DNA of 5,829 nt, taken from assembly GCA_944376035.1 (NCBI GenBank), contig CALWBJ010000065.1, positions 1-5,829 of the forward strand, given 5' to 3'. Below are positions 1 through 5,784 of the stretch, piece by piece; within the stretch, counting starts at the first letter, position 1, and each line of letters begins with the position of its first letter. Made by a program: the position numbers and the translations under genes. This DNA comes from an uncultured Clostridia bacterium. GTDB lineage: Bacteria > Bacillota > Clostridia > Christensenellales > Borkfalkiaceae. The notes beneath the pieces were generated by a model that made no database searches, was not told the origin of the DNA, and saw only the letters and a program-made list of their open reading frames with translations.

Positions 1-1
1 A

Positions 2-466
2 GGATGTTGGAAATCCTGTGATGCATACATAGCCAGGACAAGAAAGAGAACAGACGGAGTAATGGGCGATTTCGTTAAATATTATAACGGGAGTTTCTGT
101 GAGGCGGGAAACTTCGGTAAAGAAACCCCTATAATTAAAAACGCCTGGCACGCAAGAATGGCATATTCGAAATCATTAAAATGCTTTATTATGTGTTCAT
201 CTCCCGTTTTGCCCGACAGTAGCACGGGAATGGTGGCAGATTATATGGAACTTCGTACTTCTCTTAACATGATAGATTGGAGCGAGCCTATAACCGTAAA
301 AAAAGACGGTAAGAATTTCGGTAATCATTATCAGGCTGTTATTTCTTATCATGGTAAAGGCGCAACCAATATCCTGGACGACGGTAAATTTACAGTGATG
401 TCTTGTCATAACGGAACCGACGTTCTTCTTAACGACTTTACTTTCGTTTCCGACAATAAAGAGTAA
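2..466 (+). CDS. C-terminal part of a probable beta-propeller glycosidase-like protein (5' end outside window)
   Basis: The frame is open from base 2 without a stop, so the ATG at 62 is probably internal and this is the last 154 residues of a longer protein. Visible features are a WHARMAYS stretch, a YMELRTS segment followed by MIDWSEPITV, a GNHYQAVIS stretch and a final MSCHNGTDV. Aromatic and Asp/Asn-rich turns followed by short beta strands, such as a 'selected for day W' type blade (NMIDWSEP), are typical of five-bladed propellers in GH43/GH32/sialidase-like enzymes. No catalytic residue can be assigned because the N-terminal blades are missing. The tail ends in a charged SDNKE without a membrane anchor or sorting motif. 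A terminator starts about 60 bases downstream, so this is the last gene of its transcript. The exact family is uncertain; an uncharacterised propeller protein is an alternative. Confidence 0.6.
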   Translation, partial: GCWKSCDAYIARTRKRTDGVMGDFVKYYNGSFCEAGNFGKETPIIKNAWHARMAYSKSLKCFIMCSSPVLPDSSTGMVADYMELRTSLNMIDWSEPITVKKDGKNFGNHYQAVISYHGKGATNILDDGKFTVMSCHNGTDVLLNDFTFVSDNKE

Positions 467-525
467 TTTAAATTTTATTTTCAATTGATAACTTATTATA
501 TATTTTAATTTTTTCAATTTTTGTG

Positions 526-557
526 AGAAAGAGGACTGTGTTTAAGTCCTCTTTTTT
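526..557 (+). terminator. Intrinsic terminator after the propeller gene
   Basis: A perfect 10-bp stem, AAAGAGGACT (528-537) with AGTCCTCTTT (545-554), encloses a 7-base loop and runs into a T tract at 552-557. Outer A-T and G-T pairs can lengthen the stem by two or three pairs. It ends the upstream transcript about 40 bases before the next promoter. Confidence 0.9.
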
Positions 558-597
558 GATAAAATTAAAAAAACTAATTTTAGTCATAAAATTTTTA

Positions 598-626
598 TTG
601 ACAAATAAAATAATATTGTATATAAT
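598..626 (+). promoter_or_regulatory. Consensus sigma-A promoter of the gntR-ABC operon
   Basis: TTGACA (598-603) and TATAAT (621-626) are exact consensus boxes with a 17-base spacer. Initiation would fall around 633-636, giving a leader of only about 15-18 bases before the ATG at 651. Such a strong promoter fits an operon kept off by a repressor; the inverted repeat at 615-639 overlies its -10 box and start site. Confidence 0.9.
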
Positions 627-639
627 CAATATATACAAT
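615..639 (+). promoter_or_regulatory. Probable operator of the GntR/YtrA-type regulator
   Basis: ATTGTATATA (615-624) and TATATACAAT (630-639) are perfect 10-base inverted arms around the 5-base centre ATCAA. The repeat covers the -10 box and the expected start of transcription. GntR-family dimers commonly bind GT...AC palindromes, and YtrA-type regulators usually control their own adjacent ABC operon. That this is the binding site is inferred from position and symmetry. Bound protein would block RNA polymerase directly. Confidence 0.7.
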
Positions 640-650
640 TTGGAGAAAAA

Positions 651-1022
651 ATGAATATATTTATTTCAAACACATCAGGTAAATCCCTTTATGAGCAGAT
701 TTACGAACAAATAAAAAACAGTATACTTGACGGAACTCTTAAAGAGGGAGAGGCGTTACCTACAATCAGAGGGCTGGCGAAAGATCTTCGTATAAGCGTT
801 ATCACTACTTCACGTGCCTATTCCGACCTCGAAAGGGACGGTTATATATATTCTGTTACGGGAAAGGGAAGTTTTGTTTCCGAAAGGAGTCGTGAGTTTG
901 TGCGTGAGAAAAATCTTACGGAGATGGAAGATTATATTTTAAAGGCTGTTAAAATAGCAAATCGTTGCGCGCTGAAAGAAGAGGAGTTTATCGAAACTGT
1001 AAGACTTATATTCAGAGGTTAA
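651..1022 (+). CDS. GntR family transcriptional regulator, YtrA subfamily
   Basis: A 123-residue DNA-binding repressor, the usual length for the YtrA subfamily. Residues about 11-77 form the GntR winged helix: SLYEQIYEQIKNSILDGTL, then LPTIRGLAKDLRISVITTSRAY (LPT-R motif plus recognition helix), then LERDGYIYSVTGKGSFV (wing). The remaining roughly 45 residues are a short charged helical tail that probably dimerises and is too small for the FadR/HutC ligand domains. The start is fixed by TTGGAG at 641-645, five bases before the ATG. The ABC ATPase gene follows after 4 bases. By analogy with characterised YtrA-type systems it probably represses its own operon and is relieved by envelope or antibiotic stress; the actual signal cannot be seen here. 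Confidence 0.93.
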   Translation: MNIFISNTSGKSLYEQIYEQIKNSILDGTLKEGEALPTIRGLAKDLRISVITTSRAYSDLERDGYIYSVTGKGSFVSERSREFVREKNLTEMEDYILKAVKIANRCALKEEEFIETVRLIFRG

Positions 1023-1026
1023 TAAA

Positions 1027-1875
1027 ATGATAAAAAAACTGCAAGTGAAATCTTTATTTAAAACATACGGTGATTTTGAACTTAATAATGTTACTTTTGA
1101 CGTACCTTGCGGCACAGTGGTTGGCCTTATAGGTGAAAACGGAGCAGGGAAAAGCACCGTAATTAAATCCATTCTGGGTTGCACACATCCGGATAAAGGA
1201 GAAATATTATTTGAATCAAAAAATATAGATTTACTTTCAGATAAAGAGAAACAGAAGATTGCATTCGTTTTGGATGATACGGGGTTGCCCATGGAACTCA
1301 CGCTTTCCGAGTTAAATAAAGTGCTTATCAGCATATTTGATAAATGGGATCAAGGTAAATTTAACTTTTTACTTGGCAGAATGAACTTACCAAAGGACAA
1401 AACAATAAAAAATTTTTCAAAGGGAATGAAAATGAAAGCGGCGATAGCAGTGGCGCTGTCGTATGACAATGAATTACTGATTTTAGACGAGCCTACCGGC
1501 GGGCTTGACCCCGTTTCAAGAGATGAGATAATTGAAATGCTGTACGATTATATCCAAAATGAAAATAAATCCGTGCTTATTTCTTCACATATAACTTCTG
1601 ACCTCGAAAAATTATGCGACTATATAGTATATCTGAATAAAGGAAAAGTAGTATTGAATGAAGAAAAAGATGCGCTTCTTGAAAAATTTGTAATTTATTC
1701 ATGCGATGAAAATGACCTGAAAGAGTTAGATAGGAAAAAAGTTGTAAGAATTATGCGCAGGGCTTACGGAGCCGATGTTATGCAGTTAAAAGAAGATGTA
1801 CCCGAAAGGTTTTCATACAGAAAAGCAGGGCTCGAAGATATAATGCTTTTTTATTCAAAGGGAGTTAGTTTATGA
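1027..1875 (+). CDS. ABC transporter ATP-binding protein (YtrB/BcrA-like)
   Basis: A 282-residue nucleotide-binding subunit that would couple ATP hydrolysis to the membrane protein encoded next. Motifs in order: Walker A GENGAGKST (36-44), a Q-loop position in FVLDDTG (80-86) where Asp replaces the usual Gln, an ABC signature reduced to FSKGM (130-134) in place of LSGGQ, Walker B LLILDE (150-155), D-loop GGLD (158-161) and the switch His in SSH (188). Walker A, Walker B and the His are intact, so ATPase activity is expected. The last 80 or so residues are a C-terminal extension as in drug- and bacitracin-type exporters. It starts 4 bases after the regulator gene and its stop overlaps the next start as ATGA, so translation of the two is probably coupled. 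The substrate is unknown; export of a peptide, antibiotic or lipid-like compound is typical of this type. Confidence 0.92.
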   Translation: MIKKLQVKSLFKTYGDFELNNVTFDVPCGTVVGLIGENGAGKSTVIKSILGCTHPDKGEILFESKNIDLLSDKEKQKIAFVLDDTGLPMELTLSELNKVLISIFDKWDQGKFNFLLGRMNLPKDKTIKNFSKGMKMKAAIAVALSYDNELLILDEPTGGLDPVSRDEIIEMLYDYIQNENKSVLISSHITSDLEKLCDYIVYLNKGKVVLNEEKDALLEKFVIYSCDENDLKELDRKKVVRIMRRAYGADVMQLKEDVPERFSYRKAGLEDIMLFYSKGVSL

Positions 1876-2474
1876 AAGGTTTGCTTATAAAAGATTTTTA
1901 TAATATTAAAAAGCAGATTATATGGTATATAGGTATGATAATCATATTTTTTTCGATTTCCGTCGCAGTAAAAAATATTGCATTTATGGTTTCGATAGGT
2001 ATGCTTGTTACAATATCTATACCGCTAACGGCAATCGCCTATGAAGAAAAAGAAAGTTGGCAGAAGTTTATCGTGGCAAGCGGTATGAGTAAAAAAATTA
2101 TAGTATTCGAAAAATATTTATTAGGTCTTATATTTTTTGCCGTCAGTTCGGCAGGATACGTTGCAGTCTTTTTTATTTTGGGCGAAAATGCAAGTTCTTT
2201 AACAGAAGTGCTTATACCTGTGTTTTTGCAACTATTGATACTTTCCGCCATTCTTCCTCCAGTTTTTAAATTCGGTGTTGAAAAGGCAAGGACGTTTACA
2301 ATAATCATAGTTGTGATAATTATGCTTGTTTTAGTGGGATTTTTAAATTATGCATTAAACATAGGCAAAGATGTCGAAATTATAATTTGTGTGGTTTTAT
2401 CTATTATTTCTGCGGTATTTACGGCTCTCTCATATATCCTTTCGGTAAAAATATATAATAAAAAAGAGTTTTGA
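1872..2474 (+). CDS. ABC-2 type transporter membrane protein
   Basis: A 200-residue integral membrane protein with about six hydrophobic segments near residues 16-32, 36-56, 82-103, 111-132, 141-160 and 169-193. The short N terminus MKGLLIKDFYNIKK and the cytoplasmic motif YEEKESWQKF...KKIIVFEKYLLG (57 to about 85) are characteristic of the small ABC-2 permease family found beside YtrB-like ATPases. The start overlaps the ATPase stop by four bases (ATGA) and has AAGGGAG at 1858-1864, seven bases upstream. It presumably forms the channel half of the transporter, as a homodimer because only one permease gene is present. The next feature is a terminator, so the operon ends here. Confidence 0.87.
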   Translation: MKGLLIKDFYNIKKQIIWYIGMIIIFFSISVAVKNIAFMVSIGMLVTISIPLTAIAYEEKESWQKFIVASGMSKKIIVFEKYLLGLIFFAVSSAGYVAVFFILGENASSLTEVLIPVFLQLLILSAILPPVFKFGVEKARTFTIIIVVIIMLVLVGFLNYALNIGKDVEIIICVVLSIISAVFTALSYILSVKIYNKKEF

Positions 2475-2550
2475 TAAAATCCCCTTTATAAAAATTTGTT
2501 ATCAAATTTAAGTAACTTACGAAAATTATTTAATAAAAAGTAATTAAAGG

Positions 2551-2598
2551 ATTAAAAACCCCCGGCTGAAATAACTAAAAGCCGGGGGATATGTTTTT
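2551..2598. terminator. Bidirectional terminator between convergent transcripts
   Basis: CCCCCGGCT (2559-2567) pairs perfectly with AGCCGGGGG (2580-2588) around a 12-base loop. On the minus strand the stem runs straight into TTTTTAAT (complement of 2551-2558), which makes a strong terminator for the GH78 gene ending at 2636. On the plus strand a five-base T run follows after ATATG, so it may also end the ABC operon, less efficiently. The GC-rich stem stands out in AT-rich surroundings. The rest of 2475-2635 shows no gene. Confidence 0.88.
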
Positions 2599-2635
2599 AA
2601 TGTGAATTTTAATATTAAAGTAAGGATTGGTTGAA

Positions 2636-4723
2636 TCAGTCTTTATTAACAGCGTGAATGAGAATGTTTGCAATATATGAAGGAAATCCATGATCGCAAC
2701 TTGCAATACTAGTAAGGTTTTCCCAAAGTGTTCCTGTGGTCTTTGCCATCGGAAGGTAATATGTTTTTATTTCTTCAATTACGGTATTGTATTCGTGTTG
2801 TGCTAAAAGATAATCCAGCCTCATGATTTTACCGACAAAAGCATTGGAGGGATACACAATGGGATATAATTCAGAACCGTCGGTTCCCGCAAAATGTAAA
2901 AGCATAGTCCTATAAAGGTCGGAATAGAGTTCTCTTTTTGCCGTACCCGTCCAGAAAGCATAATACTGGCATGTTTCGGTAATGTTATCGGTGCGATTAA
3001 GATTGCCGTCTTTATCGCGTAGCGATTGGTCAACAAAAAACTTACCGTTGTATGATAGGGCGAGTATTGTTTCATTCATTTTTTGCGAGCGGAAAGCAAG
3101 ATCAGAATCATTAAACATTTCCGCGGCGCATTTGAGAGCAAAAGAATACATCATGTTGCTTGGGAAATTTACTCCGTCTACGAATTCATTGGCTTTACTC
3201 CATTCTACAAAAATCCAACTTTCCAGGTTCTCCAAAAGTCCGTATTCATTAAGGTATTTATCCAGGAAATTTATGATACCGTAAACTCTTTCCCGACATT
3301 TTTTTACAAAGGTTTTATCACCTGAGCGTTTTAGATAATCATTTAATTCTACTATATACCACATAGCCCAATTGGGTATATAAATACCGTCTACGTGATC
3401 GGCGGGATAGCACATAGGCATCATTCCTTTTGCGAAAGGAAGTTCGTCTGAATGAAGCATAGCGTTTAAGAAATTTTTTTCAACGCGATTTTCGCCTGTA
3501 AGAAATTTTTCCGCACGGGCGGTAAAGAAACTGTCGCAAAGCCAGCCCGCGCGTTCGCGGGAGGGACAATCTGTCAGAACGTCAACGGCGTTTTGCTTAA
3601 ATGACGCTTTTGCCGCATCAACAATAAGTGAAATATCTTTATCCTTACAGGAAAATTTAAGTTTTACATCCGGATTTTCATATGTTATCATACCGAAATT
3701 GTTTATTTCCGCTTTTCCTTCGGTCACGGCTAAACGAACGTATTTTGCAGTGTAAGGGGAAAAGGAAGTAATTGAATATGTACCTTCTTCTAATATAAAT
3801 TTAATAGCGTTACAGCATTGAAGTCTGTTAATATCTATAAAAAGATTGTCAGAGTCTTTTGGAGATACTATTTCGTCAAAAAGTAAATAGATAACCGTTT
3901 TCTCATGAACGCATAATTCGAAACTGAAAAAACCGGAACTGTTTTTTTCAAAAACATATGCAGCATAGCGGTTTTTTTGTATAAGTTTTTTTCGGTTTTT
4001 AAACGGATTGAACACGAGTCTTCCCGCTTCGTTGCTTAAAACTTCTTCGAGTTCGGACTCTTTAAACATGAAATATTCGGGAACGCATCCTATACCGGTC
4101 AGAGAACGGTCGCGATATGTTTTTATAGTCGGATCGGAAAATACTGCGCCGTATTCAATCTGTTTTCCTTTAATAAAATGGTAGTCGGGTTCTGATAAAT
4201 GATTTTCTTTTAATAATTTGTTTGCTTTGACAGGGGATACCTTTAATTGTGGAAAGTTGCTTAAATACCCGTCAATAAGACTGATCCTGTCTTTATTAAA
4301 ACGGTAACTTTCTGTAAAAGTACGTTGAAAACTGTATCTTTGAACTTTCTGCACGCGGTCTGTAATTCTGTAAGCTTTAAAATCGTCGGATTTGGCAATT
4401 ACTTTACCTTCTGACAAAACTTCTGCGGCGAAAAAAGGGGTTTCGTTTATGCGTTCATAAGAATTTATTTGTGCTCCGCACACCAAAACAGTTATTCTTA
4501 TGTTTTCTTTTTCGTCAGGGAAAAGGGTGTATGTTCTTATGTAAGAATAATTTCTCGCGGCGCGCATAGGACCGTATGCTATAAATTTACCGTTGCAGAA
4601 TACCTGAAATTCGTTTGATGCGGCTAGATTTAAAGAGACTTGCTTATTCTTTTTAGCAGAATATACGAATCCTATTGTGATATTCTTTTCATTAAGCAAC
4701 TTTTTACACCATAACTTTCTCAT
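2636..4723 (-). CDS. Alpha-L-rhamnosidase-like glycoside hydrolase (GH78)
   Basis: A 695-residue enzyme expected to release terminal alpha-L-rhamnose, or a related sugar, from plant glycans or glycosides by inversion. Residues 1 to about 350 look like beta-sandwich domains, with the NEFQVFCNGKFIAYGP stretch (37-52) typical of the family's N-terminal domain. From about 355 an (alpha/alpha)6 barrel begins. It carries DCPSRERAGWLCD (385-397), matching the GH78 motif DCPQRERLGWTGD, so D385, E390 and D397 align with the substrate-binding and general-acid positions. TTGTLWE (662-668) places E668 as the likely general base. Only 27 residues follow E668, so the usual C-terminal sandwich is absent. 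There is no signal peptide, so it probably acts in the cytoplasm on imported oligosaccharides. GGAG (complement of 4730-4733), six bases before the ATG, fixes the start. Family assignment is firm; substrate specificity is not. Confidence 0.88.
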   Translation of the reverse strand: MRKLWCKKLLNEKNITIGFVYSAKKNKQVSLNLAASNEFQVFCNGKFIAYGPMRAARNYSYIRTYTLFPDEKENIRITVLVCGAQINSYERINETPFFAAEVLSEGKVIAKSDDFKAYRITDRVQKVQRYSFQRTFTESYRFNKDRISLIDGYLSNFPQLKVSPVKANKLLKENHLSEPDYHFIKGKQIEYGAVFSDPTIKTYRDRSLTGIGCVPEYFMFKESELEEVLSNEAGRLVFNPFKNRKKLIQKNRYAAYVFEKNSSGFFSFELCVHEKTVIYLLFDEIVSPKDSDNLFIDINRLQCCNAIKFILEEGTYSITSFSPYTAKYVRLAVTEGKAEINNFGMITYENPDVKLKFSCKDKDISLIVDAAKASFKQNAVDVLTDCPSRERAGWLCDSFFTARAEKFLTGENRVEKNFLNAMLHSDELPFAKGMMPMCYPADHVDGIYIPNWAMWYIVELNDYLKRSGDKTFVKKCRERVYGIINFLDKYLNEYGLLENLESWIFVEWSKANEFVDGVNFPSNMMYSFALKCAAEMFNDSDLAFRSQKMNETILALSYNGKFFVDQSLRDKDGNLNRTDNITETCQYYAFWTGTAKRELYSDLYRTMLLHFAGTDGSELYPIVYPSNAFVGKIMRLDYLLAQHEYNTVIEEIKTYYLPMAKTTGTLWENLTSIASCDHGFPSYIANILIHAVNKD

Positions 4724-4833
4724 AATTTTCTCCGAAATTTTATTTTTTTACTTCATATATTTTAACAAATACAATATTTTATCTTATTTCACTAGTTATT
4801 TTTGCATGTAAATAATAAGTATTTTTTTGATTA

Positions 4834-5068
4834 TTATTTAATTGCGGCTTTAAATTTTATTTCAGGAATTTTGTATTTTTCGGATTCTGATTTTATAATA
4901 TAAAGCCCCTGCTCAGAACCTGTATCGCGCATGAGAGTATTATTTTCTGAATTTTGTAAGATATAATAAAATCCAGTGTAAATCTCCTATAAAATCGTCA
5001 GAATGAAGAGCGAACACTAACCCTGAAAATATCCCGTACAAAGGTGAAACCGACCCATAAAACCCATG
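4834..5068 (-). pseudogene. Decayed C-terminal coding fragment with a one-base frameshift
   Basis: Read on the minus strand, 5068 to about 4983 encodes HGFYGSVSPLYGIFSG followed by LVFALHSDDFIGD. From about 4980 the next frame continues with YTGFYYILQNSENNTLMRD and ends KIPEIKFKAAIK and a TAA (4834-4836). Removing one T from the run complementary to 4980-4982 joins the two halves into one continuous protein-like tail of about 78 residues. Without that repair each frame meets a stop within a few codons of the junction. No start codon or ribosome site precedes it, and the DNA above 5075 becomes AT-rich with no coding look, so the 5' part is lost. The pattern (G-F-SGLVFAL...DF.GDYTGFYYI) resembles the last strands of beta-sandwich domains of sugar-active enzymes such as GH43 C-terminal modules, but this is a weak resemblance. 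It may be the remains of a gene that preceded the GH78 gene. Confidence 0.5.
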
Positions 5069-5262
5069 AATATAGATATAGATAATTATCAAATATTTTT
5101 TATTATACTATAACAATCTCATAAATACAAGAATAAAATCTTTAAATTTGCTGTTTATTTTGATGTATAAGATAGGGGATTATATAAAGGCGGTGGTAAC
5201 AGAAAATAGTAATATCGAAATATTTTTTAAATTATTAAAAAAAATAATGTATTACTATACTA
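5069..5262. other. AT-rich spacer, no gene seen
   Basis: This stretch is strongly AT-rich, with A and T runs and stops in all frames. One short less AT-rich patch near 5187-5202 (GGCGGTGGTAACAG) contains no recognisable element. No tRNA, convincing promoter or open reading frame was found. Confidence 0.6.
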
Positions 5263-5306
5263 TTTAAAGTCCGAAAAAACACAAAAGGCGTCTTTCGGAC
5301 TTTAAA
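5263..5306. repeat. 14-bp perfect inverted repeat (possible bidirectional terminator)
   Basis: TTTAAAGTCCGAAA (5263-5276) and TTTCGGACTTTAAA (5293-5306) are exact reverse complements around a 16-base spacer. The GC core GTCCG is flanked by A tracts before and T tracts after on both strands, as in a short bidirectional terminator, although the T runs are only three bases long. No gene is seen ending here. It could back up termination of the minus-strand RNA and tRNA cluster, or be a remnant of a mobile element end. Confidence 0.6.
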
Positions 5307-5345
5307 ATAAAAACTAATATAATTTATGAAAAATATAAATATAAT

Positions 5346-5389
5346 AACAAATAACCTTATGTTTTTTGCGAGATAAGGTTTTTTGTGGT
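5346..5389 (-). repeat. Diverged duplicate of the tRNA-Tyr ACCA end and terminator
   Basis: Bases 5373-5389 match 5647-5663 at 16 of 17 positions (ATAAGG, T run, GTGGT), and 5346-5361 match 5618-5633 at 14 of 16. The two segments are the arms of a hairpin in each copy; only the loops differ. In the tRNA copy the GTGGT corresponds, on the minus strand, to the ACCA end of tRNA-Tyr. Identity stops exactly there (5390 versus 5664), so the copy starts at the tRNA's last four bases and runs through the terminator. Confidence 0.7.
5353..5384. terminator. Hairpin terminator at the 3' side of the candidate RNA
   Basis: AACCTTAT (5353-5360) pairs with ATAAGGTT (5373-5380) around a 12-base loop. On the plus strand it runs into six Ts (5379-5384), the stronger signature. 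On the minus strand it is followed by ATTTGTTATTAT, a broken T tract. Because it copies the minus-strand tRNA-Tyr terminator and lies after the structured region on that strand, a minus role is likely, possibly weakened by mutation. Confidence 0.6.
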
Positions 5390-5526
5390 AATAAGAGAGT
5401 ACATGCTGCCGAAAAATCCCGCAGTCATTACCACATCGGCAGAGGCCCTCTTGTAGGAAAGCATATGGACGCTCTCTAAAAAACAGTGCCGAATGACTCG
5501 CACAAACAACCGAACGTCTGAAATTT
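5353..5526 (-). ncRNA. Candidate structured RNA of unknown family
   Basis: About 170 bases with more GC than the flanks and many exact complementary pairs. Helices by window position: AGAGAG (5394-5399) with CTCTCT (5472-5477); ATGC (5403-5406) with GCAT (5461-5464); CTGCCGA (5406-5412) with TCGGCAG (5436-5442); GTGGTAAT (5385-5392) with ATTACCAC (5427-5434), which crosses the previous helices; a hairpin GTG-CGA (5486-5492) with TCG-CAC (5498-5503); and AATGACT (5492-5498) with AGTCATT (5423-5429), which would join two loops. The crossing pairs imply a pseudoknot or two alternative folds. Minus is favoured: a promoter-like pair lies at 5533-5561, a terminator hairpin follows, and the tRNA genes run that way. 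Conserved motifs of tmRNA, RNase P RNA, SRP RNA and common riboswitches were not seen. The strand and the 5' end are uncertain. Confidence 0.45.
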
Positions 5527-5532
5527 TTCAAA

Positions 5533-5561
5533 ATTATCTTTTTATATAACACAAAAGTCGT
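5533..5561 (-). promoter_or_regulatory. Possible promoter of the candidate RNA
   Basis: On the minus strand ACGACT (complement of 5556-5561, three of six matches to TTGACA) and GATAAT (complement of 5533-5538, five of six matches to TATAAT) are 17 bases apart. Transcription would start near 5526, just before the structured region. In such AT-rich DNA a chance match is possible. Confidence 0.35.
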
Positions 5562-5562
5562 T

Positions 5563-5587
5563 ACCCGATAGGATATCGCCTTTGGGT
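5563..5587. other. Small hairpin between tRNA terminator and candidate RNA
   Basis: ACCC-GATA (5563-5570) pairs with TATC (5574-5577) and GGGT (5584-5587), with a three-base loop GGA and a six-base bulge GCCTTT. It is one of the few GC-containing patches in the spacer 5527-5620. On the plus strand a purine-rich AAAGGGGAG (5596-5604) follows but no start codon lies at a usable distance, so no gene is called. Confidence 0.35.
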
Positions 5588-5620
5588 GGTGAAGAAAGGG
5601 GAGATAAATCAAATTAAAAC

Positions 5621-5744
<124 letters not shown>

Positions 5745-5784
5745 GTATATTTTCCCATTTATAATCAGGGAATTGCTATTCGAT

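Noticed and set aside
197..517. Minus-strand open frame of 106 codons opposite the propeller gene
   Set aside because: It is a shadow of the plus-strand gene and extends into the terminator region. It has no ribosome site.
939..1334. Minus-strand open frame of 131 codons
   Set aside because: It lies opposite the regulator and ABC ATPase genes, which have clear motifs, start sites and operon spacing.
2470..2506. Inverted repeat TTTGATAA / TTATCAAA after the permease gene
   Set aside because: Only 8 AT-only pairs with a 21-base spacer and no T tract after it. The GC-rich hairpin at 2559-2588 is the convincing terminator.
2821..3325. Several open frames of 80-100 codons on both strands inside the GH78 gene
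   Set aside because: All lie within the 695-residue gene whose catalytic motifs are intact. They show no start signals or domain features.
5353..5600. Known large tRNA-associated RNAs (ROOL, GOLLD), tmRNA, RNase P RNA, 6S or SRP RNA
   Set aside because: The element is much shorter than ROOL or GOLLD, and the recalled conserved motifs of the others (for example GAGGAAAGTCC of RNase P RNA, the tRNA-like end and ALA tag of tmRNA) are not present. A covariance search is still needed to exclude divergent members.
5235..5612. Minus-strand open frame of 125 codons
   Set aside because: It covers the inverted repeat and the structured RNA, is rich in Phe, Tyr and Ile from AT-rich DNA, has no ribosome site and shows no domain pattern. 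Its openness is incidental.
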